Origin: Stenotrophomonas pavanii
GTDB lineage: Bacteria > Pseudomonadota > Gammaproteobacteria > Xanthomonadales > Xanthomonadaceae
Direction of reading: 5' to 3'
DNA: 64,000 nt
Assembly (NCBI RefSeq): GCF_900101175.1
Contig: NZ_FNFQ01000004.1
Location: 213,991-277,990 of the forward strand
The notes beneath the pieces are model-generated. The model was not told where the DNA came from. It made no database searches and worked only from the letters and a program-made list of their open reading frames with translations. Positions 17,081 through 25,575 of this stretch are shown piece after piece. Both the position numbers and the translations under genes were made by a program. The stretch's first letter is position 1. Each line of letters begins with the position of its first letter.

Positions 17081-17781
17081 GGCGCGGCTCGATTCTCGAA
17101 CTGCAGTGCTTTCTTCACTGCAGTCAGAGGTAGGTCATACAGCCTGGCCACGCGACGCTCGTCGCCACCTTCGGCGCGCAGCGCCTCGACAATGGCGATG
17201 GTAGGAACGCCCGATTCGGCGAGGATGGGCTGACCAAAACTGCGCTGTGGATCAAATACCACCGCACGGGAGCCCTTCAGTGGGAACCATCGTTCGGCTC
17301 GATCATCGATGCCCAGTTCGATGCCGTCACGCAGCGAAGGTGCGATGACCTTGCGCATCACGTCCTGGCGCTTCACCACATCCACCAGTGCGGCATCGCC
17401 GCTGTCGCCCACGAGCTCCATGAAAATGCGGCGCCCATCGGTCTTGAAGCTCGTGCTGGTGAAGGGGTACTCCTTACCGAGCCGCTCGTTCAGCTCGACA
17501 ATGGTTCGCCGCACCAGGTTGAGGGGCACGCCACATGCGACGAATGTGCGGACGAAGCGCAGCTCGATCAGATCGCGAAAGCCAATGCCGTCGATCTCTG
17601 AATCAGCCCATTGCGACTTCCACAGGGGAGGGTGGGCTTCCGGCTTCCCGTGCTTCCGGCCATGGTAGCCCTTCAGCCACCGGCGCAGTTCCGACGAGCT
17701 GCCGCCAATGAAGCGCGCGGCATCGGCGTAGGAATAGAGACCGACGCCGAGGCTGTCCTGTGCTGGCAAGGCGATACCCAT
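17077..17781 (-). CDS. DUF433-type antitoxin with N-terminal DNA-binding domain
   Basis: 234 residues. The N-terminus (YSYADAARFIGGSSSELRRWLKGY) resembles a MerR/helix-turn-helix reader. The C-terminus (PILAESGVPTIAIVEALRAEGGDERRVARLYDLPLTAVKKALQFE) is a DUF433 helix-turn-helix. Such proteins pair with DUF5615 PIN-like toxins, and the two genes here share an ATGA junction. The antitoxin would bind the toxin and repress the operon. The pair sits just beyond the 3' end of tRNA-Arg(CCG), a common place for mobile insertions. Confidence 0.72.
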   Translation of the reverse strand: MGIALPAQDSLGVGLYSYADAARFIGGSSSELRRWLKGYHGRKHGKPEAHPPLWKSQWADSEIDGIGFRDLIELRFVRTFVACGVPLNLVRRTIVELNERLGKEYPFTSTSFKTDGRRIFMELVGDSGDAALVDVVKRQDVMRKVIAPSLRDGIELGIDDRAERWFPLKGSRAVVFDPQRSFGQPILAESGVPTIAIVEALRAEGGDERRVARLYDLPLTAVKKALQFENRAAP

Positions 17782-17917
17782 GCGCCGAGTCTACTCAATC
17801 GGAATGGAGCTGGAGTACAGAGTCACATTCTGCGCCCTGCGGGACTCATAAACTGAGAACGGAGACATGCGCGGGCGAATCTGCCGGGTGAGTGGCAGGC
17901 CGAAGCCGACAAGAAGA

Positions 17918-17994
17918 TGGCGCGCCCGGAGGGATTCGAACCCCCGACCAATGGCTTCGGAAGCCACTACTCTATCCGGCTGAGCTACGGGCGC
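17918..17994 (-). tRNA. tRNA-Arg(CCG)
   Basis: A complete cloverleaf reads on the minus strand from 17994 to 17918. The acceptor arms are GCGCCCG and CGGGCGC, the D-arm includes GCTCAGCCGGATAGAG, the anticodon loop is TTCCGAA (anticodon CCG), and the T-loop is TTCGAAT. A G discriminator is followed by an encoded CCA. Confidence 0.95.
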
Positions 17995-18143
17995 GTTGTA
18001 GAACCGCCGCGCCGTCGGCCAGTGCCGGGGCGGGCATCGCAGCGCCATGAGGCGGTGCGGGACCGGCATTCTATCCAGTTTCGCCGAACAAATCTCCCCC
18101 CACCGGCAAAGCCGTGCCGGAGGGGCAGGAGTATCCTATCGCC

Positions 18144-19037
18144 ATGGCTGATACCCCCCTCACTTCGCCGCAGTCGCCGGCGACGCCGCGTTGGCGGCAT
18201 TACTGGAGTCTGATGCGCGCTGATCGCCCGATCGGCACGTTGCTGCTGCTGTGGCCCACCTGGTGGGCGTTGTGGCTGGCCGCGGGCGGCCTGCCGCCGC
18301 TGTGGACGCTGTTCGTGTTCACCGCCGGCGTGTGGCTGACCCGCTCGGCCGGTTGCGTCATCAATGACTACGCCGACCGCTGGCTTGACCCGCACGTGGA
18401 GCGCACCAAGGCGCGCCCGCTGGCCACCGGCGCTATCAGTGGCCGTGCCGCGCTGGCGCTGTTTGCCGTGCTGATGCTGGTGGCGTTCGGGCTGGTGCTG
18501 ACCCTGAACGGGCTGACCATCGGCCTGAGCTTCATCGGCGTGTTCCTGGCCGCCAGCTATCCGTACCTGAAGCGCTACACCCATCTGCCGCAGGTCTACC
18601 TGGGCATGTCGTTCGGCTGGGGCATCCCGATGGCGTTCGCCGCCGTGCAGGGCGAGGTGCCGATGCTGGGCTGGCTGCTGTATGCCGGCAACATCCTGTG
18701 GTCCACCGCCTACGACACCTGGTACGCCATGGTCGACCGCGAGGACGACCTGAAGATGGGCTCGCACTCCACCGCGATCCTGTTCGGTGATCTCGACCTG
18801 GTCATCCAGGGCGTGCTGTACGCACTGTTCCTGGCGACGATGGCGCTGGTCGGCGTGCGTGGCGGGCTGGGCGGGTACTACCTCGCCGGCGTGGCTGTGG
18901 CCACCGCGCTGGTGGTGTACGAGTTCTGGATCTGCCGCAATCGCGAGCGCGGTCCCTGTTTCAAGGCGTTCCTGCACAACAACTGGGTGGGTGCCGCGCT
19001 GTTTGCCGGCATCGCCGTGGACCTGGCGCTGCGCTGA
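18144..19037 (+). CDS. ubiA: 4-hydroxybenzoate octaprenyltransferase UbiA
   Basis: 297-residue inner-membrane prenyltransferase for ubiquinone synthesis; it attaches the polyprenyl tail to 4-hydroxybenzoate. Both aspartate-rich, magnesium-diphosphate-binding motifs are present: NDYADRWLD (near residues 72-80) and [13 protein letters not shown] (near 190-202). [20 protein letters not shown] near the N-terminus is typical of UbiA. Multiple hydrophobic helices run the full length. The ATG at 18144 has AGGAG 12 bases upstream. It stands alone between tRNA-Arg and a REP array. Confidence 0.95.
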   Translation: MADTPLTSPQSPATPRWRHYWSLMRADRPIGTLLLLWPTWWALWLAAGGLPPLWTLFVFTAGVWLTRSAGCVINDYADRWLDPHVERTKARPLATGAISGRAALALFAVLMLVAFGLVLTLNGLTIGLSFIGVFLAASYPYLKRYTHLPQVYLGMSFGWGIPMAFAAVQGEVPMLGWLLYAGNILWSTAYDTWYAMVDREDDLKMGSHSTAILFGDLDLVIQGVLYALFLATMALVGVRGGLGGYYLAGVAVATALVVYEFWICRNRERGPCFKAFLHNNWVGAALFAGIAVDLALR

Positions 19038-19049
19038 TCCCAAGGCCTG

Positions 19050-19327
19050 GTAGAGCCGGCCGCTGGCCGGCTGCACGACCATCCCGATTGGGAAATTGCC
19101 GGCCAGCGGCCGGCACTACCGTCCTCCGCCAGCTACCGCGATTCCCGGGCCTGGTAGAGCCGGCCGCTGGCCGGCTGCACGACCATCCCGATTGGGAAAT
19201 TGCCGGCCAGCGGCCGGCACTACCGTTCTCCGCCAGCTACGACGATTCCCGCGCATGGTAGAGCCGGCCGCTGGCCGGCTGGACCCGTGTGTGATCCCGA
19301 GGGTTGCCGGCCAGCGGCCGGCACTAC
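19050..19327. repeat. Three tandem SMAG REP pairs
   Basis: Three near-identical facing pairs at 19050-19119, 19154-19223 and 19258-19327. Each runs from GTAGAGCCGGCCGCTGGCC to a GCCGGCCAGCGGCCGGCAC arm ending CTAC. Spacing is about 104 bases, and the intervening DNA is also repeated, so the array arose by unit duplication. No coding potential. Confidence 0.9.
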
Positions 19328-19414
19328 CGTTCTGTGTCACCTACGACCAATAGGTGGCTGACAGCCTGCACCCCACCGCCCAGAATCGATCCATCGAACC
19401 TGGGAGGGTAGGCG

Positions 19415-20839
19415 ATGGCCTCGACGGCAGCAGTACAGGACGGCTGGATGGCGCGCGCAGCGCTGCGCTCGGCCGCCTGGGCGGAAAAGTGGTTCCCCGA
19501 CGCGTATGTGTTCGCGGTGCTGGGCGTGGTCATCGTCGCGCTGGCCGCGATGGGTTTCGGCTCGACCCCGCAGGCCACTGCCAGCGCCTTCGGTGACGGC
19601 TTCTGGAGCCTGATTCCCTTCACCATGCAGATGGCCTTCGTGGTCATCGGTGGCTACGCCGTGGCCACCGCGCCGGTGGTCGCGCGCTTCATCGACTTCC
19701 TGGCCCGGGTGCCGCGCACCGGTCGCGGTGCGGTGGTGTACGTGGGCCTGGTCAGCATGCTGGCCTCGCTGCTCAGCTGGGGTTTCTCGCTGGTGTTCGG
19801 TGGCCTGCTGGTCCGCGCGCTGGCCCGTCGCACCGAACTGCGCATGGACTACCGCGCGGCCGGTGCGTCGGCATATCTTGGCCTGGGCGCGGTGTGGGCC
19901 ATGGGGCTGAGTTCCTCGGCCGCGCAGCTGCAGGCCAATCCGGCCAGCATGCCGCCGGGGCTGGTGGAGATCACCGGCGTGCTGCCGTTCACCGAAACCA
20001 TCTTCCTGTGGCAGTCGATCGCGCTGACCGCGGTGCTGATCCTGGTCTCGCTGCTGATCGCCTGGCTGACCGCGCCTGCGGCCGGCAGTGCGCGTACTGC
20101 CGAGGAGTTCCCCGGCGCCGCGCAGGCCGAGCCGGAACCGCTGCAGCGACGCACGCGCCCGGGCGAATGGCTGGAGTACAGCCCGTTGCTGACCGTGCTG
20201 CTCTCGCTCCTGGCGTTCGGCTGGCTGTTCAACGAGTTCGCCAACAAGCCGGTGGTCACCGCCATCGCCAACCTCAACACCTACAACTTCCTGTTCATTT
20301 CGCTGGGCCTGCTGCTGCACTGGCGGCCGCGCAGCTTCCTCAACGCAGTGGCCAAGGCGGTGCCGAGTACGACCGGCGTGCTGATCCAGTTCCCGCTGTA
20401 CGGCGGCATCGCGATGATCCTCACCCACGCCGCCGGTGGCGACGGGCAGACGCTGGCGCACCGGCTGTCGAGCCTGTTCGTGCACGTGGCCAGCACCGAT
20501 ACCTTCGCGCTGGTGATGGGCGTCTACTCGGCGGTGCTGGGCTTCTTCGTGCCGTCCGGGGGCGGCAAGTGGATCATCGAGGCGCCGTACGTGATGCAGG
20601 CCGCAAACGAGCTGAAGGCGCACCTGGGCTGGGCGGTGCAGGTCTACAACGCGGCCGAAGCGCTGCCGAACCTGATCAACCCGTTCTGGATGCTGCCGCT
20701 GCTGGGCGTGCTGGGGCTGAAGGCACGCGACATCGTGGGCTTCACCTTCATCCAGTTGCTGGTGCACATCCCGCTGGTACTGGGCCTGCTGTGGCTGCTG
20801 GGCATGACCCTGGCGTATGTGCCGCCGGTGATGCCCTGA
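19415..20839 (+). CDS. Short-chain fatty acid transporter, AtoE family
   Basis: 474 residues with about 12 hydrophobic segments. The sequence EKWFPDAYVFAVLGV at the N-terminus, GWGFSLVFGG-like SWGFSLVFGGLLVRAL, and LGFFVPSGGGKWIIEAPYVM match the AtoE family of inner-membrane permeases for short-chain fatty acids such as butyrate. A hydrophilic loop (residues ~220-245, ARTAEEFPGAAQAEPEPLQRR) separates the two halves. It stands alone after the REP array; no acetoacetate-CoA transferase genes are adjacent. Substrate is inferred from the family. Confidence 0.85.
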   Translation: MASTAAVQDGWMARAALRSAAWAEKWFPDAYVFAVLGVVIVALAAMGFGSTPQATASAFGDGFWSLIPFTMQMAFVVIGGYAVATAPVVARFIDFLARVPRTGRGAVVYVGLVSMLASLLSWGFSLVFGGLLVRALARRTELRMDYRAAGASAYLGLGAVWAMGLSSSAAQLQANPASMPPGLVEITGVLPFTETIFLWQSIALTAVLILVSLLIAWLTAPAAGSARTAEEFPGAAQAEPEPLQRRTRPGEWLEYSPLLTVLLSLLAFGWLFNEFANKPVVTAIANLNTYNFLFISLGLLLHWRPRSFLNAVAKAVPSTTGVLIQFPLYGGIAMILTHAAGGDGQTLAHRLSSLFVHVASTDTFALVMGVYSAVLGFFVPSGGGKWIIEAPYVMQAANELKAHLGWAVQVYNAAEALPNLINPFWMLPLLGVLGLKARDIVGFTFIQLLVHIPLVLGLLWLLGMTLAYVPPVMP

Positions 20840-21111
20840 CTGCGGGCTGGCATCACTGCGAGCGTCGTGAAACCACCCTCGTTCAGCGCGGGTTTCCGAC
20901 CACACGCGCCATGAATGCGCCCGGCTTGGATAACGGCATGAGCACATGCCGAACCCGCATGAATCCTTCAGTGGCTTGTGCCGCAAGGGCTTCTGCGCGT
21001 TCATTCACGCGCGTACACACCAATGTAGCCGTCCACCCACGCGTGATTAACCAACCGCTGCAGACGATGGCCCCGTCCACCGCATTCCGCGCGTGGCTTT
21101 GGAGATCGGAC

Positions 21112-21276
21112 ATGGCACAGCAGAACCAGAACCCGAACCAGAAGCAGCAGGGCCAGCAGAACCAGCAGGATCAGCAGCAGGGCCGTGGCCGCGACCAGCA
21201 GCAGCAACAGCAGCAGGAACAGCAGCAGCGCAACCAGCGCAATCAGCAGCAAGGTGGGCAGGACGAGGAAGAGTGA
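21112..21276 (+). CDS. Gln-rich 54-residue microprotein
   Basis: ATG at 21112 with GGAG seven bases upstream. The product is almost all Gln, Asn, Arg, Gly and Lys and ends in DEEE; about half the residues are Gln. No signal peptide or membrane segment is present. It is predicted to be disordered and cytoplasmic. The coding sequence is a GC-poor, CAG-rich run unlike its neighbours, but the ribosome site, clean start and downstream terminator support a real gene. The 272 bases upstream (20840-21111) hold no convincing gene and may be a long leader. Function unknown. Confidence 0.6.
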   Translation: MAQQNQNPNQKQQGQQNQQDQQQGRGRDQQQQQQQEQQQRNQRNQQQGGQDEEE

Positions 21277-21302
21277 CTTCGGTACCCACCCTGGGTAACC
21301 CC

Positions 21303-21329
21303 CGAAGCCCCGCCGCGCGCGGGGCTTCG
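21303..21329. terminator. Bidirectional hairpin terminator
   Basis: GAAGCCCC stem, GC-rich loop and GGGGCTTC arm between convergent genes ending at 21276 and 21331. Confidence 0.7.
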
Positions 21330-21330
21330 C

Positions 21331-21957
21331 TTATTCCAGCACGCCGATGCGCTGCAGCACCGGCGCCGCTGACATGTCATTGGGATTGGTGCCGGGCTGG
21401 TCCTGCGGCACGTCCATGCCCATGCCACGGTACAGATCCACCCAGTGCTGGGCGATCTGACCGCTCTGCGGGTTGCGGAAGTTCATCGGCTGCAGCGCGA
21501 ACACGTGGTGCGCACGGAACGCGCGCTCGATGAAGTCCGAGCAGTAGTAGCTGTCATCGTTCAACACGTATGACGTGTTGTACGGTTTGCCCAGCATCGT
21601 GCGTGCGGTCGCGACCGCATCCTTGATGGCGGCCTGCTGCGGTGCGCGCAGGCGATAGACCACGATCTGCCGCTGCTTGGCCTGGGCGTCCTGGCGGAAC
21701 TCGACCAGCGATTGCCGGCGCGATCCCTTCTCGTCCGCATGCAGTACCTCCCAGCCGTCTGGCGCTGCAGCGACCAGGGCCACGTGATCGAAGCTGGGTG
21801 CGCCCTGCTTGCCGGTGGCATCGTCGATGGCCGCGCTGAGGCCGCTGCGGCCGGCAGTGACGAACAGCAGGTCGCCTTCCCGGACCTCCAGCGCGGCCAC
21901 AACACCAGGCCACAGCATTGGCATCAACAGGGAGAGGGCAAGCAGGAATCCGCGCAT
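21331..21957 (-). CDS. YiiX/YebB-type permuted papain-like (NlpC/P60 superfamily) hydrolase
   Basis: 208 residues. An N-terminal signal peptide (LLALSLLMPMLWPGVVAA) directs it to the periplasm. The permuted NlpC/P60 landmarks are present: EGDLLFVTA near residue 28, the catalytic His in FDHVAL near 57, and the catalytic Cys in YYCSDFIERAF near 140. Family members are predicted to cleave peptide or amide bonds, possibly in the cell wall or in lipid-linked substrates. It converges with the Gln-rich gene across a shared terminator. No partner is obvious. Confidence 0.75.
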   Translation of the reverse strand: MRGFLLALSLLMPMLWPGVVAALEVREGDLLFVTAGRSGLSAAIDDATGKQGAPSFDHVALVAAAPDGWEVLHADEKGSRRQSLVEFRQDAQAKQRQIVVYRLRAPQQAAIKDAVATARTMLGKPYNTSYVLNDDSYYCSDFIERAFRAHHVFALQPMNFRNPQSGQIAQHWVDLYRGMGMDVPQDQPGTNPNDMSAAPVLQRIGVLE

Positions 21958-22162
21958 GGGGCCAGGGTCGAAGCGTGTGCGGCGTAGTCTACCGGCTGCC
22001 GCGGTGACGCTGATTTCAGCATTAGTGTGATATGAGTCTCAATTCAGCATGTCGGGATATTCCTGACAGCGGATGTTGAAACTGAATTGACGGAGGCATG
22101 GCTATCCTTGCCTCCCTACCGCGCCGGAACCGCGCGCGACCACCCGGAATCAGGAGGATCCC

Positions 22163-22687
22163 GTGAACCAGCTCCGCCCCGTTGCCCTGCTTGCGCTTGC
22201 CCTGGGGCTTGCGCTGTCGGGCTGCAAGCCTGCGCCCCAGGCGGCCCCCGCTGGCGCCGCCGCACCGGCTCCGGCCAGCACGGCCGCCGCCACGGCGCCT
22301 GCCACGCCGGTTGCGGCGGCCCCGGCAGACGCTTCCGCCAGCTGCCCCCATCCGGTCTTCGACGACTTCCTCAAGCATTTCGGCAACGAGATCGCGCTGC
22401 AGGAAACGTCCACTGCCGATCCGCTGCTGGACAGCCACATCGACGGCGAAGCCGAGCCGGAGCCACGCAAGGTGGAGGAGAAAGTGCCGCTTGCCAAGGT
22501 CGAATGGCCGGTGATGCCGGACCCGGCCACGCTGCAGCGGCAGGGCCGCGAGATGCAGGTCACCCGCCTGCCCGACGGCCAGGTGCAGGTGCAGATGCGC
22601 ACCCCCGATACCAGCGACCAGCAGGTCTACACCTTTGCCCAGAAGCCGTGCTGGCAGCTGGTCAAGCGTGAGGACGAATCGATCTGA
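22163..22687 (+). CDS. Hypothetical lipoprotein
   Basis: 174 residues from the ATG at 22163, 14 bases after an AGGAGG site. The signal peptide ends with lipobox LSGC (Cys21), followed by an Ala/Pro-rich linker to about residue 55 and then a folded acidic domain beginning SCPHPVFDDFLKHFGNE. It is probably anchored in a membrane facing the periplasm. It is 52 bases upstream of a second lipoprotein and the pair precedes the XVIPCD effector on the same strand. Immunity to that effector is possible but unproven. Confidence 0.65.
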   Translation: MNQLRPVALLALALGLALSGCKPAPQAAPAGAAAPAPASTAAATAPATPVAAAPADASASCPHPVFDDFLKHFGNEIALQETSTADPLLDSHIDGEAEPEPRKVEEKVPLAKVEWPVMPDPATLQRQGREMQVTRLPDGQVQVQMRTPDTSDQQVYTFAQKPCWQLVKREDESI

Positions 22688-22739
22688 CCCCTGAGCGACC
22701 GCTTGCGGGCGGTCGTGTGATTCACCCAAGGAGCACCGC

Positions 22740-23315
22740 ATGCGTCTGTCTCCCGTTGCCCCCGTGCTGGCCCTGATGCTTGCTGCCTGCAGCGGCCCTG
22801 AGGCGGCTGCACCGGCGGCGACCCCCGCTTCCACTGACCCGGCAGCGGCGCCGGCCGCACCTGCGGCTGCCGTTGCGGACCTTCCCACCTCTCTTACGCG
22901 CGACGAGACCGGCATGCATATCGATTGCCAAGGCACCCGCCTGCACCTGGCGGCCCAGCCCACCCAAGACACGGACGCTTCCCGGCTGACCACGCTGGAA
23001 ATCGAAAAGGACGGCGCACGCCAGGCCATTGCTGCGCCCAAGGAGATGGACGGCTATACCGCCGTTGGCCTGGCCTGCGTGCAGGACCGCAGCGGCACGC
23101 CGTACTTCGTCGTGCAGTACGGTGAACTGCCGTTCGGCTGCAGCTTCTGCGAGTGGTACTACCTGTACGACGCCAGTGGCCGCCAGTTGACCCACAGCAC
23201 ACCGCCGCTGCGCGGCGCGGAAGGCGAGGAGCAGGAGCCCAACAACGACGAGTACGAGAAGTTGATCGACTCGCTCGGCATCAAGCATCCGGAGGTGAAC
23301 TACATCGAAGACTGA
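22740..23315 (+). CDS. Hypothetical lipoprotein, candidate effector immunity protein
   Basis: 191 residues; AAGGAG lies just upstream of the ATG. The lipobox LAAC (Cys17) is followed by an Ala/Pro linker and then a domain with four Cys residues (HIDCQG, LACVQD, FGCSFCEWYY). The acidic C-terminus ends NYIED. It lies 107 bases upstream of a peptidoglycan-attacking type IV effector. In Xanthomonadaceae, immunity proteins for such effectors are usually periplasmic lipoproteins encoded next to the effector, so this is the best immunity candidate here. Family not recognised from the sequence alone. Confidence 0.65.
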   Translation: MRLSPVAPVLALMLAACSGPEAAAPAATPASTDPAAAPAAPAAAVADLPTSLTRDETGMHIDCQGTRLHLAAQPTQDTDASRLTTLEIEKDGARQAIAAPKEMDGYTAVGLACVQDRSGTPYFVVQYGELPFGCSFCEWYYLYDASGRQLTHSTPPLRGAEGEEQEPNNDEYEKLIDSLGIKHPEVNYIED

Positions 23316-23422
23316 GCGCAGCGGCAGGACGTCGCACGCGCGCTGTGAACGCAGCACCGCAGCACCGCAGTACCCGAAGTACCAGGAGCAGTACCCCTTA
23401 AGGAAATCCCCCTTTTCATAGA

Positions 23423-25162
23423 ATGGATAGCACAGACATGGCAGACATCTACCAGGACATGGTCCAGCCCCGCGGGGCGGCCTACAGCAGTGACCGCATC
23501 AAACCGTGGAGCCACTACCGGGAGCCGATCGACCAGAGCGACGGCCGCCTGCATGGCAATTCCCGCCGGTGGGGCGATGCGACCCCGGAAGTACAGTCAC
23601 GGGTGATCGACACGATCATCGAGTCGGCGCGCGAGAAGGGCCTGACCCCGCGCGAAACGGCGCACGTACTGGCCATCGCCCGCGTTGAATCGGGCTTCAA
23701 CCCCGATGCCGCCGCTGGCACCACCTCGGCCTCGGGCTTGGGCCAGTTCATCGACAAGACCGGCAACCACTACCACCTCAACAACCGCAACCGCTTCGAC
23801 GTCGGCGCACAGTCCGATGCACTGGTTGACCATTACATCGACAACCGCACGCTGGCGCACAAGCGCGGCCAGGGTGAGGAGTACATCTACAAGTACCACC
23901 ACGACGGCCCGACCCGCGATTACGGCGGCCTCAACCTGTCTGAAAAGAAGGTGATGCCGTACGTGGACAAGTACGAGCAGTTCGTGGAGCAGCGCCTGGG
24001 ACTGACCCACGGCCAGTCCCAAGGCAGCCACGCGGCCCCCGCCGTAGCTGCGGCCACGCATGCGCAGGCCAAGCCGGCAGCGGCGCACGCCGAAGGCCAG
24101 ACCCGCACCTTCGAGCAGACGATGCAGGTGATGCTGCCCCCGCAGAACGGAGTCAAGCCGCACGTTACCGGTGAGTTCGGCGAACACCGCGCGCACAAGC
24201 CGCACGGTGGCACCGACTTCAACTATGTCGGCGGCCAGCACGGCCGTAATCTGCAGCACCCGACCGTCCACGCACCGATCTCCGGAACGGTGACGTTCGT
24301 CGGTGGCGACTACGGCACGGTGAAGATCAGGGATGCACAGGGCAACTCGCACGAGATCCTGCACCTGCAGTCGACCCAGGTGAAGGAAGGCCAGCCGATC
24401 AAGGCGGGCGAGCCGATCGGCACCATGGGCGGGCGTGGCCCGGGCGGTGCGGGGCAGTATGCCCAGCACGTGCATTACCAGTTGAAGGATCCGCACGGCA
24501 AGCTGCTCAGCCCGCAGGACTTCTGGGACCACGGCAAGCTCAAGGAAACCGGCAAGGGTGGCCATTCGCATGAGGCCGACCACAACGGTGTGCTGCGCCA
24601 GGGCGCCAAGGGCGAGGAAGTAACTGCACTGCAGAAGGAACTCAACCGCTTGGGCGTGCGCGACGGCCATGGCAACCGGCTGAGCGAGGATGGCAAGTTC
24701 GGTGCCAATACCAAGGACGCTCTGACCGCCTACCAGAAGCAGCACGGGCTCTCCGCCGATGGCGTGGCGGGTCCGGCGACGCTGGCCAAGCTGGCCGAAG
24801 GCCGCAGCCATGCCGAGGCGGCGCCGAAGGGGCCGCAACTGGGCGACAAGGCGCATCCGGATACGCCGCTGCACAATGCGATCCGTGGCCATCTGCCGGG
24901 CATGATCTGCAACGAGATGAGCGCGCATGTGACCGCCCAGGCCAAGGCCGCCGGCATCGATTCGCCGGAAAAGCTGCAGGGCGTCACCGTGCAGGATGGC
25001 AAGGCCTTCGTCATGGGCACCGTTCCCGGCTTCCGTACTTCGGTGGACATGACCCAGACGGCACCGAGCCTGCAGGAAACCAGCGCTGCAATGCTGGCCA
25101 AGCACGAGCCTTCGCCGCAACACGTGCAGGACGAGCAGCAGCGAGTGGCCCTGGGCCGTTGA
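23423..25162 (+). CDS. XVIPCD-type T4SS effector: SLT + M23 + PG-binding domains
   Basis: 579 residues with no signal peptide (a second ATG at 23438 is possible). An SLT/lysozyme-like domain covers about residues 50-190 with catalytic Glu89 in RVESGFNPDA. A peptidase M23 domain follows at about 240-370 with zinc ligands His261 and Asp265 (HGGTD) and the HVH pair at 349-351. A PG_binding_1 domain lies at about 388-457. The C-terminal segment 474-579 matches the Xanthomonadaceae XVIPCD export signal: DKAHPDTPLHNAI, then FRTSVDMTQTAPSLQET, then a Gln-rich end. Such proteins are loaded by VirD4 into the antibacterial T4SS and degrade the peptidoglycan of rivals. No T4SS genes lie in the window. 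Two lipoproteins upstream are immunity candidates. Confidence 0.85.
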   Translation: MDSTDMADIYQDMVQPRGAAYSSDRIKPWSHYREPIDQSDGRLHGNSRRWGDATPEVQSRVIDTIIESAREKGLTPRETAHVLAIARVESGFNPDAAAGTTSASGLGQFIDKTGNHYHLNNRNRFDVGAQSDALVDHYIDNRTLAHKRGQGEEYIYKYHHDGPTRDYGGLNLSEKKVMPYVDKYEQFVEQRLGLTHGQSQGSHAAPAVAAATHAQAKPAAAHAEGQTRTFEQTMQVMLPPQNGVKPHVTGEFGEHRAHKPHGGTDFNYVGGQHGRNLQHPTVHAPISGTVTFVGGDYGTVKIRDAQGNSHEILHLQSTQVKEGQPIKAGEPIGTMGGRGPGGAGQYAQHVHYQLKDPHGKLLSPQDFWDHGKLKETGKGGHSHEADHNGVLRQGAKGEEVTALQKELNRLGVRDGHGNRLSEDGKFGANTKDALTAYQKQHGLSADGVAGPATLAKLAEGRSHAEAAPKGPQLGDKAHPDTPLHNAIRGHLPGMICNEMSAHVTAQAKAAGIDSPEKLQGVTVQDGKAFVMGTVPGFRTSVDMTQTAPSLQETSAAMLAKHEPSPQHVQDEQQRVALGR

Positions 25163-25195
25163 CCGCTGCGTGTTGACAGGCGTGTGGTAAAGGAG

Positions 25196-25224
25196 GCCGG
25201 CCGGAGCGATCCGGCCGGCTTTTT
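25196..25224 (+). terminator. Rho-independent terminator after the effector
   Basis: GCCGGCCGG / CCGGCCGGC stem with a six-base loop followed by five T residues. Confidence 0.85.
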
Positions 25225-25455
25225 CCGTTCATGGGGGAGGACATCCACGGATGCCGCTTCGCAGGATGCACAGCGTGCCGCGCCTGCGCGAGGGAGACCT
25301 GGCCAGGGCATGCTGGACGGCAGCAAGCTGCTGGTGGCGCTGATCGATGGCGAGCAGCTGCCGCCATCGGAAGAGTCATCCGCATGCAACCTGTTGCCAG
25401 CGGATTGGCGCACAGGGGATTCGGTCGTTGCCCAGACGCGAGGGTCGTCCCAAGG

Positions 25456-25575
25456 CTACCGTTCCTCGTCCAGCACCTCGTCGTCGAGCTCGTCCTCGAG
25501 CAGTTCCGGCGGCTGGTCCGGTGGTGGTCGCAGCGGCGGCGGCGCTTCGGGCAGCTGGTGGCTCAGGCCGCCCAC
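25456..25575 (-). CDS. Possible proline-rich acidic small protein (low confidence)
   Basis: A 39-codon frame from GTG 25575 overlaps the end of the VOC gene and stops at 25456. It reads as a Pro-rich segment (LPEAPPPLRPPPDQPPE) followed by an acidic tail (LLEDELDDEVLDEER). The composition looks protein-like, while other frames here give only low-complexity Ser/Gly. No clear ribosome site is seen; coupling to the VOC stop is conceivable. The region 25226-25455 shows nothing else I can support. Confidence 0.25.
   Translation of the reverse strand: MGGLSHQLPEAPPPLRPPPDQPPELLEDELDDEVLDEER

Noticed and set aside
19050..19327. CRISPR array
   Set aside because: Units are long facing palindromes with repeated intervening DNA, not short direct repeats with unique spacers, and no cas gene is present.
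20883..21113. 76-codon minus-strand frame upstream of the Gln-rich gene
   Set aside because: No ribosome site and no recognisable feature; it overlaps the likely leader of the Gln-rich gene.
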